A stretch of DNA of 64,000 bases, from the NCBI RefSeq assembly GCF_014843845.1, contig NZ_JHQS01000122.1:105418-169417 (forward strand), read 5' to 3'. Positions within the stretch are counted from its first letter, which is position 1, and each line of letters starts with the position of its first letter. This document shows positions 16,045-24,522 of the stretch, one piece after another. The position numbers and the translations under genes were made by a program. Below the pieces are notes generated by a model. The model saw only the letters and a program-made list of their open reading frames with translations, made no database searches and was not told where the DNA came from. The DNA is from Mesorhizobium amorphae (GTDB lineage Bacteria; Pseudomonadota; Alphaproteobacteria; Rhizobiales; Rhizobiaceae).

Positions 16045-17286
16045 CTATTCGCCTGGCTTCGGCGCTTCGGTGTCGGCGCGAACGACCTTGATGTCGACCC
16101 CCGCCGCCCAGGCGCCGATATCCTCCCGCCGCAGGGCCGCCGCCATCATGTCCGGAAACAGGTCCGGCGTGCAGGCGAAGACCGGAACGCCAAGCGCGGC
16201 AACCGAACCGGCCATGGCCGGGTCATAGCCGGGCCGGCCCTGATCGGTTAGCGCCAGAAGCACGACGACATTGACGCCGGATCGGACCAGCGCTGCCAGC
16301 CTGCGCAACAATTCCTGGCCGTTGCCGCCTTCGTAGAGGTCGGTGATCAGCACGAAATGGGACTTGGTCGGCCGCTCGATGCGCTCGGCGCAATAGGCGA
16401 CCGCCTGGTTGATGTCGGTACCGCCGCCAAGCTGGACGCCGAACAGCACTTCGACGGGATCGCTGAGGTCCTCGGTGAGATCGACAATCGCGGTGTCGAA
16501 GCAGACGAGCTTGGTGCGCACGACCGGCAGCGAGGCCATCACCGCTGCGAAGATCGAAGCGTAGATCACCGAGCTTGCCATCGAACCGGACTGGTCGACA
16601 CACAGCACGACCTCGTCGAGGTCGACCAACCGGCGCTGCTTGCGCATGAAGCCAACCAGCTTTTCCGGCACGATGGTCTTGTGTTCGGGCTGGTAGTGGC
16701 GAAGGTTTGCCGAGATGGTGCGCGGCCAGTCGATGTCGCGTTGGCGCGGGCGGTTGGTGCGTCTCGACCGGTCGAGCGCAGCGCGTATCGCTTCAGCGGT
16801 TTTCTGTTCGAGCCGCTGCATCAGCTTGGCGACGATGTCGGCGATGATGGTGCGGGCGATGTCCTTGGTCTTCGCTGGCATCACCGAGCGGAGGGAAATC
16901 AGGTCGGCAACCAGATTGACGTCCGCCTCGATCGCCTTGAGGAATTCCGGCTCCATCAACATCTGCTTCAGGTTCAGCCGTTCGAACGCGTCTTTCTGGA
17001 CGATTTGCACGACCTGCGCCGGAAAGAAGGAGCGGATGTCGCCCATCCATTGCGCGACGCGCGGCGCCGACCGGCCGAGACCACCACGCCGCTTGCGCGG
17101 ATCGGCGGCAGCATCGCCGGCGCCATCGCCATAGAGGGCGTCGAGCGCGGCCGAAAGCCGCTTGTCGTCTTCGGAAAGCGCCGGCGATGTTTCGTCGGCG
17201 GCGCCGATCGCCAGGCGCCAGCGACGCTCCCTCTCGCCGTCCGGCGTGAGTGCACCAGGCTCGTTCATTTCGGGCTCGTCATCCAT
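16045..17286 (-). CDS. VWA-domain protein of the MoxR cassette
   Basis: 413 aa with ATG at 17286; an ATG at 17268 is an alternative. The N-terminal part is charged and helical. A C-terminal von Willebrand factor A domain has an intact MIDAS: DQSGSMASS at residues 211-219 supplies D-x-S-x-S, with the Thr in GGGTDINQ and the Asp in LITDLYEGG. VWA partners of MoxR ATPases act as substrate adaptors or metal-dependent scaffolds (as in RavA-ViaA and NorQ-NorD). It overlaps the 3' end of the DUF5682 gene by 8 bp and is the last gene of the five-gene cassette. Cytoplasmic; its client is unknown. Confidence 0.9.
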   Translation of the reverse strand: MDDEPEMNEPGALTPDGERERRWRLAIGAADETSPALSEDDKRLSAALDALYGDGAGDAAADPRKRRGGLGRSAPRVAQWMGDIRSFFPAQVVQIVQKDAFERLNLKQMLMEPEFLKAIEADVNLVADLISLRSVMPAKTKDIARTIIADIVAKLMQRLEQKTAEAIRAALDRSRRTNRPRQRDIDWPRTISANLRHYQPEHKTIVPEKLVGFMRKQRRLVDLDEVVLCVDQSGSMASSVIYASIFAAVMASLPVVRTKLVCFDTAIVDLTEDLSDPVEVLFGVQLGGGTDINQAVAYCAERIERPTKSHFVLITDLYEGGNGQELLRRLAALVRSGVNVVVLLALTDQGRPGYDPAMAGSVAALGVPVFACTPDLFPDMMAAALRREDIGAWAAGVDIKVVRADTEAPKPGE

Positions 17287-19528
17287 TGCCACCCACGATG
17301 AGCAATGGTCCGAGCCGTTCCAGATGCCGGCGCCAGGCCTCGCCACCATCCGGTGCCGGCGTCAGGCCAGCCGGTAGGCGCGCCGCGCGGCCGAGAACCG
17401 CCTCGATCAGCCGCCGGCGCTCCATGCTGTCCAGATTGGAAAAGACGCGGCGCAGCAAGGGCAGATGCGCGACGAAAGCCTCTTCGTCGAGCGATTTCAG
17501 CCACGCATCGACCGCGCCGCGCAGACCCTCGTCATAGATGAGCCGTTGACCGGCGGAGCTGAAGAAGCCCTCGAAGAACCCCGCCGCTTCAATGACCGGC
17601 GTTCCGGGCGACAGGCGGCGCCCGAGCAGTCCGGCAGCGGCTTCTGCGGACAGCTGGCCAGCTTCGTAAAGCAAGTGCGCGGCGCATCCGGCCAGCAGCG
17701 CCGTCGATCGCGGCCCGTCGAGCACGGCGGCCAGCCCGTCGCGCCATCCGTTCAGCACATCGTCCCCGGGTTCGATCAGCCTGATGGCTTCGTCGGCCTT
17801 GCGCAGGGCGCCGACCAGTGAAGCGGCAGCCTGCTGATCGAGATCGCGCACGGCATAGGGCAGCGCGATCGCCGCTTCGACGATCAGCCGCTCCATGAGG
17901 CCGGACAGGCGGTGCGTCTCCGTCTTGCGCGCCTCGCCATAGCGGATGATGTCGGCAAGCGGTGGCACCGACGCCAGGATTTCCAGGCATTCGCTGCTGT
18001 GCGCCGCACGTGCCTCCAGCGCCACAAGGCCGGCGCTCGAGGCTTCCGACAGGTCGGCCGTGATCGCGCCCTGGACCAGAGCGGCAAGCGTGTCGAGGGT
18101 TGCCGCGGCGCCGATCATCTGGATCAGCCGGCCGTTGGCGGCCTTTTCGATGGTCGGGCCGTAGACAAGGTTCTCGACCAGCCGGACGGCATACTCCGGC
18201 TCCCAGGCCAGCGTCCAGCGCTCGCGGAAGGTGCCGCGACTGCGCCCGGCGTCGGTCAATTTGCCCCAATGCACACCGAGCACGCTCAGGCGGTGCAGCA
18301 ATGTCGAACGGAAAAGCCCGCTTTCGCTGCGCAGATCGACCGACAGTTCGCGCTCCAGCGCCTCGGGCTTCAGCCGTGCCGCCTTCTGGTTGCGCTGCAG
18401 ATCCTCGATCAGTGGGGCCAGCGGGGTGTCGGGTGGAATTTCGCCAACGTCCGCACCCAGAAGCAGCTCGGCCTCGACCAGCGCCCACAGCAGCGCTTCG
18501 CCGTTGAACAGGGCGGCGACCGAGGCGTCGCGCAATTCCTCGAAGCCGGGCTTCGGCCGCTCGCGAATGGCGGCGAGCGTACGGGCGAGCCGCTCCGCCT
18601 CGATCAGCGAAGCGGTCGAGATCAGATGACCCTTCTCGCGCAGCACCGCCGCAATCATCGCCAGCCACAGGGTTGCCCCGTCATGGCGGCCGCGCGTGCG
18701 CCAAAGATGCTTGCACCAACCCGGCGCCACGACGCCGGCGCCATAGCCAAGGCCCGACGCCAGGCGCGGCCCCGTCCATGGCGCCCAGGTCATCGTGCTC
18801 TTGCGCCGGGCGATGCCCTTGAGCAGCGCCTGATCGGCTTTCTGGACGTGCGCTGCCTGCAGCGCCGGCACGTGCCATGCGCCGCAGACCACCGCTATCG
18901 GTCCCTCGAACTCCTTTCGCGCCGCGGCGATTTCGAGCCGCATATGTGCTTCGCGCCTGGCTTCGAACCGGGCGATCGACCCCTCACCTTCGCGCAATGT
19001 CGTCATGGCGTCGGCGATGGCCGCGAAAATCGGGCCGGGCTCGGGGTTCTGTTCGACGATATCCGACCACCAGCTTTCGCCATCCTCGTAGCCGGCGGCA
19101 TGCGCCAGAGTGCCGATCGGATCACGGCGATGCGGGTCCTCGTCATCGCCGGCTTCGCTGGCTTCGGCGGCGTCGGTGTTTTCCGCGGCATCGATCGGCT
19201 CGGCGGGCGACCGCGCCGACGACGGCAGGTCGATGAAACGCAACGCCGCCTTGTTGCCGACCGCCCAGAGGACCGCCTGATATTCGGGAGAGAATTCGGC
19301 GAACGGCCAGAAGCTGGTCGAGGCCGGGTCGTCCTCCGGGTAGCAGAGCAATGCCACCGGCGGCTGCATTTCCGGGCGGGCCAGCAGCGGCAACAGTGCC
19401 GAAGCGTCGCTCGGCCCTTCGATCAGGACGGCGACCGGCCGCAATTCCTGCAGCGCCTGCACAAGGCTTTCGGCGGAGCCGGGCCCGTGATGGCGTATGC
19501 CGAAATAGGCGATGTCGCTGTGCTTCAT
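17279..19528 (-). CDS. DUF5682 family protein, possible EreA/ChaN-like hydrolase
   Basis: 749 aa. Recognised as DUF5682 by the N-terminus FGIRHHGPGSAES (residues 9-21), LIEGPSDA (35-42), FIDLPSS (98-104), REAHM (192-196) and VVCGAWHVPAL (213-223). The order His - Glu - His - GxxH resembles the EreA/ChaN/TraB-TIKI superfamily of metal-dependent hydrolases; that comparison is mine and needs structural modelling. The remaining 500 residues are helical with no motif I know. It is 5 bp downstream of the MoxR gene and overlaps the VWA gene, so co-expression is near certain. Function unknown. Confidence 0.82.
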   Translation of the reverse strand: MKHSDIAYFGIRHHGPGSAESLVQALQELRPVAVLIEGPSDASALLPLLARPEMQPPVALLCYPEDDPASTSFWPFAEFSPEYQAVLWAVGNKAALRFIDLPSSARSPAEPIDAAENTDAAEASEAGDDEDPHRRDPIGTLAHAAGYEDGESWWSDIVEQNPEPGPIFAAIADAMTTLREGEGSIARFEARREAHMRLEIAAARKEFEGPIAVVCGAWHVPALQAAHVQKADQALLKGIARRKSTMTWAPWTGPRLASGLGYGAGVVAPGWCKHLWRTRGRHDGATLWLAMIAAVLREKGHLISTASLIEAERLARTLAAIRERPKPGFEELRDASVAALFNGEALLWALVEAELLLGADVGEIPPDTPLAPLIEDLQRNQKAARLKPEALERELSVDLRSESGLFRSTLLHRLSVLGVHWGKLTDAGRSRGTFRERWTLAWEPEYAVRLVENLVYGPTIEKAANGRLIQMIGAAATLDTLAALVQGAITADLSEASSAGLVALEARAAHSSECLEILASVPPLADIIRYGEARKTETHRLSGLMERLIVEAAIALPYAVRDLDQQAAASLVGALRKADEAIRLIEPGDDVLNGWRDGLAAVLDGPRSTALLAGCAAHLLYEAGQLSAEAAAGLLGRRLSPGTPVIEAAGFFEGFFSSAGQRLIYDEGLRGAVDAWLKSLDEEAFVAHLPLLRRVFSNLDSMERRRLIEAVLGRAARLPAGLTPAPDGGEAWRRHLERLGPLLIVGGNG

Positions 19529-19533
19529 CGGTG

Positions 19534-20613
19534 TCAGATCGCCGCGTTCAGGGCCGCATAGTAGCCGGAATAGTCGGGCCGCTTCTTGAGCACTGTTTCC
19601 AGATATTCTTCCAGCACGACCTTGTCCTGCACCGGATCCTTGACGATCGCGCCGACGAGGCTGGCGGCGAGGCCTTCGGCGCCGAGCTTGCCGCCGTCGA
19701 ACCAGGCCGCCTGGCTGAGGCCGCCAACCATGGTGGCGATGGCCTCTGCCGTCGACAGCGAACCCGAAGGCGTCTTCAGTGTCACCTTGCCGTCGGCGGT
19801 CGAGCCGGAGCGCAATTCGCGGAAGATGGTCAGCACGCGGGCGATCTCTTCGGCGACATTCTTCGGCACCGGCAGGTCGAGACCGCCTGCCATCTCACCG
19901 ACGCGCTTCGAGACTATCGAGATTTCTTCCGCCATGTCCGCGGGCAGCGGCAGCACCACGACATTGAAGCGCCGCTTGAGCGCCGAGGACAGCTCGTTGA
20001 CGCCCTTGTCGCGGTTGTTTGCCGTGGCGATGATGTTGAAGCCGCGCTGGGCATAGATCGAGGTGTTCAGCTCCGGGATCGGCATCATCTTCTCGGACAG
20101 CACGGTGATCAGCGTGTCCTGTACGTCCGAGCCCATGCGCGTCAGTTCCTCGAGCCGGCACAGCTTGCCGTCCTGCATGGCGCGATAGAGCGGCGTAGGC
20201 ACCAGCGCTTCCTGGCTCGGGCCTTTCGCCAGAAGCTGGGCATAGTTCCAGCCATAGCGGATCTGGTTCTCGTCGGTTCCGGCCGTGCACTGCACGATCA
20301 GCGTCGAGTCGCCCATGATGGCGGCGGCGAGATGTTCCGAGACCCAGGATTTGGCTGTGCCCGGAACGCCGAGCAAAAGCAGCGCACGGTCGGTGGCCAA
20401 AGTCGCCACGGCGGTTTCCATCAACCGGCGGCGGCCGACATATTTCGGCGTGATCACGGTGCCGTCGCTGGCCTTGCCGCCCAGCAGATAGGTCAGGACG
20501 GCCTTTGGCGAGAGGCTCCAGCCGGCGGGCTTTTGCTTGTCGTCGCCGCGCGCCAGCGCTTGCAGTTCACTGGCATAGGCCTGCTCGACCGGAAGACGGA
20601 TGGCTGCGTTCAT
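19534..20613 (-). CDS. MoxR-family AAA+ ATPase
   Basis: 359 aa. Walker A GVPGTAKS at residues 82-89, Walker B region LCRLEELTR (151-159) with Glu-Glu instead of the usual Asp-Glu, sensor 1 in IIATANN, and arginine-finger region ALKRRFN. A helical lid domain follows. MoxR proteins form hexameric rings that work with VWA partners as chaperones or assembly factors. It is 19 bp downstream of the DUF5691 gene and 5 bp upstream of DUF5682; its ring presumably remodels a client shared by the cassette. Confidence 0.92.
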   Translation of the reverse strand: MNAAIRLPVEQAYASELQALARGDDKQKPAGWSLSPKAVLTYLLGGKASDGTVITPKYVGRRRLMETAVATLATDRALLLLGVPGTAKSWVSEHLAAAIMGDSTLIVQCTAGTDENQIRYGWNYAQLLAKGPSQEALVPTPLYRAMQDGKLCRLEELTRMGSDVQDTLITVLSEKMMPIPELNTSIYAQRGFNIIATANNRDKGVNELSSALKRRFNVVVLPLPADMAEEISIVSKRVGEMAGGLDLPVPKNVAEEIARVLTIFRELRSGSTADGKVTLKTPSGSLSTAEAIATMVGGLSQAAWFDGGKLGAEGLAASLVGAIVKDPVQDKVVLEEYLETVLKKRPDYSGYYAALNAAI

Positions 20614-20632
20614 GGGTTCTTCTCCGGATTGA

Positions 20633-22078
20633 TCATGTGTCGGTTCCAGACGGATGTTCGGCCAGCGCTGCGTTGAGACGCAGGAGAGCGAGTGAAGGAG
20701 CCGCGGGCGGCATGCCGGCTGCGACGACCTCGTCGATCAGCCTTGCCGCCGTGGCGGTGGTGGTGAGGAAGCCCATCGTTTCGAGGATATCGTCGAGGCC
20801 GCGGCGCATGGCGTCGTCGGTTGCGCCGATGACCGAACGCAGTGCCGGAAGCACTTGCCCGTTTGTCAGGTCATCCCATTCCAGCCAGCTTGCTTCGATG
20901 CCTTCGGCAAGGTTGAGCGCGCCAAGATATTTCCAGTCCTTCAGGATTAGCCTGATCAGGGTACGCTTTCTGCGGCTGTCCAGACGCGGCATGAGGTGGA
21001 GGACGAACAGCGCCGGTTTGCCACCATCGGCGACAAGCGTATCCGCCATATGCGTTACCGCGGCGTCGCTGCCCGAGGCGGCAACCATTCGTGCGATCAG
21101 GATGTCGGCATTGTTGTCGGCGCCGAACTGCCAGGCGCCGATGAATTCGGGTTCGGTGGCACCGAACCGTGCAGCGAGGTCGACCAGGTTGCAGGTCTCG
21201 AACAATTCGGCGCGACGCTGTTCCTGCGCCGGGGATTTGAGTTTTGCCGGCGTGTAGGTGGTGCGGCGGCGGATGAAACCGGATTTGCCTTCGCTGATGA
21301 AGGCGGCGAGTTCGGCAACGGGGTCATCCGCGCCACCGTCGCCAAGCTGACCGTGCTCACCCAACCTTGCCAGCAGCCGACCAGCCAGTTCGCGCACCTT
21401 GCCGGAACGGTCGGTAGAAAGGCTTTTCAGGAAGGGCGCATCCTCGAGGGTGAGTCCGAAGCGCATGAGCTCGATGAGCGCGAGCCTGACCTCCGCAGGC
21501 TCACTCGATCCCTTGGTCTCGATGAGCATCCGTGCCGCGGCCGGTTCGATGCGGCGCATGTCGGCCAGCGCGATGCGGCGCGCGGCGGGATAGAAGTCAT
21601 CCCAGTTTTCTGCCGTCAGTTTCTCCCGTGGGGCATGCACCTGCCCTTCGAGGCCGGCCTGCCAGTCGATCCAGGGGGCGTAGACGTCCGGGCTGTTCTG
21701 GTCCGACGCGGCAGGCATCCAGTCCATTGGATGAAGCACGAAGCCGCGGCTGGCAACCAGCGTCACCACGCGCACCTTGCGCCTTGCGTCGGCAGCCTGT
21801 TTCAACGCGGCCCTCAACAGCGGTCGCAACCGCTCCGGCAGCATGGGCAGGGCAAGTGCCGGCAGCGGCGGACGACGCTTCAGAACCTTCGGCACCGCAG
21901 GCCGCAAACCGATGTCAAGCGCCTGCGCCGCGATCGCCAGCAGCCGGCGCTCGCGTTCGTCGGGGCTTGCGGTGCCGGCGATCTCCTTCCACGCGGCTGG
22001 AGCGAGGTCGAATGTCGGTCCGCCGGTGATCCAGCAGTCGCGCATTGCCGCCAGGCCTGTCTGTTCGAGCTCGTTCAC
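20633..22078 (-). CDS. DUF5691 family protein
   Basis: 481 aa with a GTG start whose GTGA overlaps the stop of the SWIM gene. It is a soluble, mostly helical protein rich in Arg, Leu and Ala with no membrane segment or enzyme motif that I can see; the repeated Leu/Ala helices (for example MRFGLTLEDAPFLKSLSTDRSGKVRELAGRLLARL, a HEAT-like pair) suggest a helical-repeat scaffold. I recognise it as DUF5691 mainly from its position between SWIM and MoxR genes and its TFDLAPAAWKE-type N-terminal half. Role unknown; a scaffold or client-binding part of the cassette is conceivable. Confidence 0.72.
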   Translation of the reverse strand: MNELEQTGLAAMRDCWITGGPTFDLAPAAWKEIAGTASPDERERRLLAIAAQALDIGLRPAVPKVLKRRPPLPALALPMLPERLRPLLRAALKQAADARRKVRVVTLVASRGFVLHPMDWMPAASDQNSPDVYAPWIDWQAGLEGQVHAPREKLTAENWDDFYPAARRIALADMRRIEPAAARMLIETKGSSEPAEVRLALIELMRFGLTLEDAPFLKSLSTDRSGKVRELAGRLLARLGEHGQLGDGGADDPVAELAAFISEGKSGFIRRRTTYTPAKLKSPAQEQRRAELFETCNLVDLAARFGATEPEFIGAWQFGADNNADILIARMVAASGSDAAVTHMADTLVADGGKPALFVLHLMPRLDSRRKRTLIRLILKDWKYLGALNLAEGIEASWLEWDDLTNGQVLPALRSVIGATDDAMRRGLDDILETMGFLTTTATAARLIDEVVAAGMPPAAPSLALLRLNAALAEHPSGTDT

Positions 22079-23607
22079 GACAGATCGAGCCTCCCGAACC
22101 TGCTCTGCGCCGCCAGAAGGTCAAGCCGGGCGCCATTCCACAGTGCTGCGGCGGCGGCAAGGTCGATGCCGAGCAAGGTCTGGTCGACAGCACCGGCGAT
22201 CGGCAAGGCGATCCCATGCGGATCATCGGCTGCCTGCCACCAGGCGGTGCCGCGGTCGTCGAGCGAGATCGCGCCGGGAGGCAGGATGAGAGGACTGTCG
22301 GTAAGCCATGGCGCGCCATCCTGCTGGGAAGCGCGCGCCGCGAGCGGGTCTTTCAACGCGCCGAAATCAGGCCACGCCGCCCCGGAAGAGACGTCACCGA
22401 TGCGCTCCGCCACCAGCGCGCGCAGTGGTGTGCGCGATGGATAGAACACCAGCCGAGCGTTGAAGCGGTCGCCCGGCGCGAAGGCGTTCGATCTGCGTCC
22501 CGCCGATGCTGGAAAATAGTCGAGCAGCAGGGCAAATTGCGGCGTCACGCTGTTCAGATCGAGCAGCCAGGTCGAATGGCTGACGAGACCGTCGCGGCGG
22601 GTTTCGATCTTCTCGCCGAGAACCTCCCAGTGGCTTTCCACCTGCCTTGCCTCGGGATTGGCCAGAATCTGCTCACGCGTTTCGGATGTCGATACGAGCC
22701 GCTTCAGTTCAGGGTCGTCAGGCTCCGATCGCCAGGCCTTGGCCAGCAGCACCAGCTTGCCGAGCTCGCGGATCGCTGCATCCGGCCTTTCCTCGCTGCG
22801 CAGCGCCATCAGCCGCGACGGTATCTCGTCGATACGCCCGGCAAGCGCGGTTGCCTTGAGGTCGACGAGCCGCGCGGCAATGCGGCGGCAACGCTCGCTG
22901 CTGGCGTCGACAAATCCGGAAAGGCCAAGCCGCAACTGGTCGGCGATCCATTGGTCGAGTTCATCGAGCGCCGCCGACACCGCGGACCGTGTCTCTTGCG
23001 CCCGCTTGCGTTGTGCCGCCTCGCGGCGTTCGACAGCCGCGGCGTCCTCGACGACAGCAGCCTCATCCGGCTGCAGAGCATCGTCGATGCTCTTGGCTGC
23101 CGCGCCGGGCAGCACTGGCCCCGCCGTCTGCGGTGTCGTCTTTCGGCGCCGGCCAAGCCAATCATTCACCCATTCCGGCGTCGATTGAGCGGGAGCAAAA
23201 CTGGCTGGTGCCGTGGCGGCGATCCACATCAGGGCCAGCGTGTGCTTGCAGGGAAATTTTCGCGATGGGCAGGTGCATTTGTAGCCGTGATCGCCGGTAT
23301 CGACCACCACCCGATAAGGGTTGGAGCCGGAGCCCTGGCATTCGCCCCAGATCAGGGCCTGCTGCTCATTCCGTTCAAGGCGCGGCCAGTTCGATCGCTT
23401 GGTCAGCTTGGAGGCGGCGCTGAGCGACGCCTGGTCGGGAGCCAGCGCCTCTATGGTTTTCAAGTCGAATTCCAAGCCGCCCCCTCGTGAGCCGAACCAA
23501 ACGTCGTCGCCAGTATAGGTAGCCGTTTGTGAAGAATTGTTGTAGGTCGGACTTGCGGGCCAAGCTTGGTGCTCTGAAGAGCCGACATCGCGCCGTGATC
23601 GGCGCAT
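22075..23607 (-). CDS. SWIM zinc-finger protein
   Basis: About 510 aa. The SWIM motif CxCx(6)CxH is clear in YKCTCPSRKFPCKH near residues 110-122, a fold that binds zinc and can contact DNA or protein. A basic Arg/Lys-rich helix follows (EWVNDWLGRRRK). The rest is helical with no catalytic motif recognised. The start is uncertain: ATG at 23607 is used and ATG at 23664 is possible, but conserved-looking sequence begins only around DDVWFGSRGGGLEFDL. First gene of the five-gene minus-strand cassette, divergent from the amino-acid binding-protein gene. Confidence 0.82.
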   Translation of the reverse strand: MRRSRRDVGSSEHQAWPASPTYNNSSQTATYTGDDVWFGSRGGGLEFDLKTIEALAPDQASLSAASKLTKRSNWPRLERNEQQALIWGECQGSGSNPYRVVVDTGDHGYKCTCPSRKFPCKHTLALMWIAATAPASFAPAQSTPEWVNDWLGRRRKTTPQTAGPVLPGAAAKSIDDALQPDEAAVVEDAAAVERREAAQRKRAQETRSAVSAALDELDQWIADQLRLGLSGFVDASSERCRRIAARLVDLKATALAGRIDEIPSRLMALRSEERPDAAIRELGKLVLLAKAWRSEPDDPELKRLVSTSETREQILANPEARQVESHWEVLGEKIETRRDGLVSHSTWLLDLNSVTPQFALLLDYFPASAGRRSNAFAPGDRFNARLVFYPSRTPLRALVAERIGDVSSGAAWPDFGALKDPLAARASQQDGAPWLTDSPLILPPGAISLDDRGTAWWQAADDPHGIALPIAGAVDQTLLGIDLAAAAALWNGARLDLLAAQSRFGRLDLS

Positions 23608-23678
23608 GACGTGTCGTTTCCGTCTCCGCCACGGGCCTGAAAGACCGTAGACTTCGCCGGTCAACGGAGATCTGGACC

Positions 23679-24455
23679 ATGCGTCTTTTCGGTCGTTTCG
23701 TGCTTGCCGCTTCAGTTACCTTCTGCCTCGCCTCGGGCGCGGCTTTCGCCCAGGACAAGAAACTCAAGCTCGGCACTGAGGGTGCCTATCCGCCTTTCAA
23801 CTACGCCAATGCCGATGGCACGCTGGGCGGCTTCGACATCGATCTCGGCAAGGCGCTGTGCGCCGAGATGAAGACCGAATGCGAGTTCGTCGTGCAGGAT
23901 TTCGACGGCTCCATTCCCGCGCTGCAGGCCGGCAAGTTCGATGCCATCATCAACATAACCATCACGCCGGAGCGGGCCGAAAAGGTCGACTTCACCCACA
24001 AGTACTACCAGACGCCGCCGGCTATCGCGGTGCCGAAGGAATCGACGATCTCAAGCACTTCGCCGGACGATCTGAAAGGCAAGGCGTTGGGCGTGCAGAG
24101 CGCGACCATTCATCAGAACTTCGCCGAGCAGAAATACGGCGGATCGACCATAAAAGCCTATCCGACCGGCGATGACGCCCGCACCGACATGGCCAATGGC
24201 CGGCTCGACGCGATGATGGATGGCTCGATCATCCTGACGGAATGGCTGAAGAAGCCCGACGGCGCCTGCTGCAAGTTGCTTGGCACCCTGACGGCCGATC
24301 CGGCCATTCACGGGCCCGGCGTCGGCATCGCGCTGCAAAAGGGCAACAAGGAGCTGACCGACAAACTGAACGCCGCCATCGATGCGTTGCGTGCCAATGG
24401 AAAGTACAAGGAAATCAACGACAAGTACTTCTCGTTCGACGTCTACGGTACCTGA
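23679..24455 (+). CDS. Periplasmic amino-acid-binding protein (ArgT/HisJ type)
   Basis: 258 aa with ATG preceded by GGAG. A Sec signal peptide ends after AAFA (residue 24). The mature protein has the family-3 binding-protein blocks GTEGAYPPFNY, FDIDLGKALC, GSIPALQAGKFDAII and PERAEKVDFT, and resembles lysine/arginine/ornithine or octopine/nopaline-type binding proteins. No permease or ATPase gene lies next to it, so it is an orphan that must share a transporter encoded elsewhere. A strong terminator follows directly. Confidence 0.9.
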   Translation: MRLFGRFVLAASVTFCLASGAAFAQDKKLKLGTEGAYPPFNYANADGTLGGFDIDLGKALCAEMKTECEFVVQDFDGSIPALQAGKFDAIINITITPERAEKVDFTHKYYQTPPAIAVPKESTISSTSPDDLKGKALGVQSATIHQNFAEQKYGGSTIKAYPTGDDARTDMANGRLDAMMDGSIILTEWLKKPDGACCKLLGTLTADPAIHGPGVGIALQKGNKELTDKLNAAIDALRANGKYKEINDKYFSFDVYGT

Positions 24456-24473
24456 CCTGACGACAGTTCACTT

Positions 24474-24502
24474 CGGCAGCGCCGCCCGGCGCTGCCGTTT
24501 TT
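24474..24502 (+). terminator. Rho-independent terminator
   Basis: Perfect 10-bp arms CGGCAGCGCC (24474-24483) and GGCGCTGCCG (24488-24497), loop GCCC, then TTTTTC. It follows the amino-acid-binding-protein gene and isolates it from the GcvT-like gene. Confidence 0.9.
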
Positions 24503-24522
24503 CATGAACGATGGAGATTTTC

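Noticed and set aside
17912..19561. 549-codon plus-strand frame opposite DUF5682
   Set aside because: Composition of an antisense shadow (Arg/Gln/Gly/His-rich); the minus-strand gene has conserved motifs and operon junctions.
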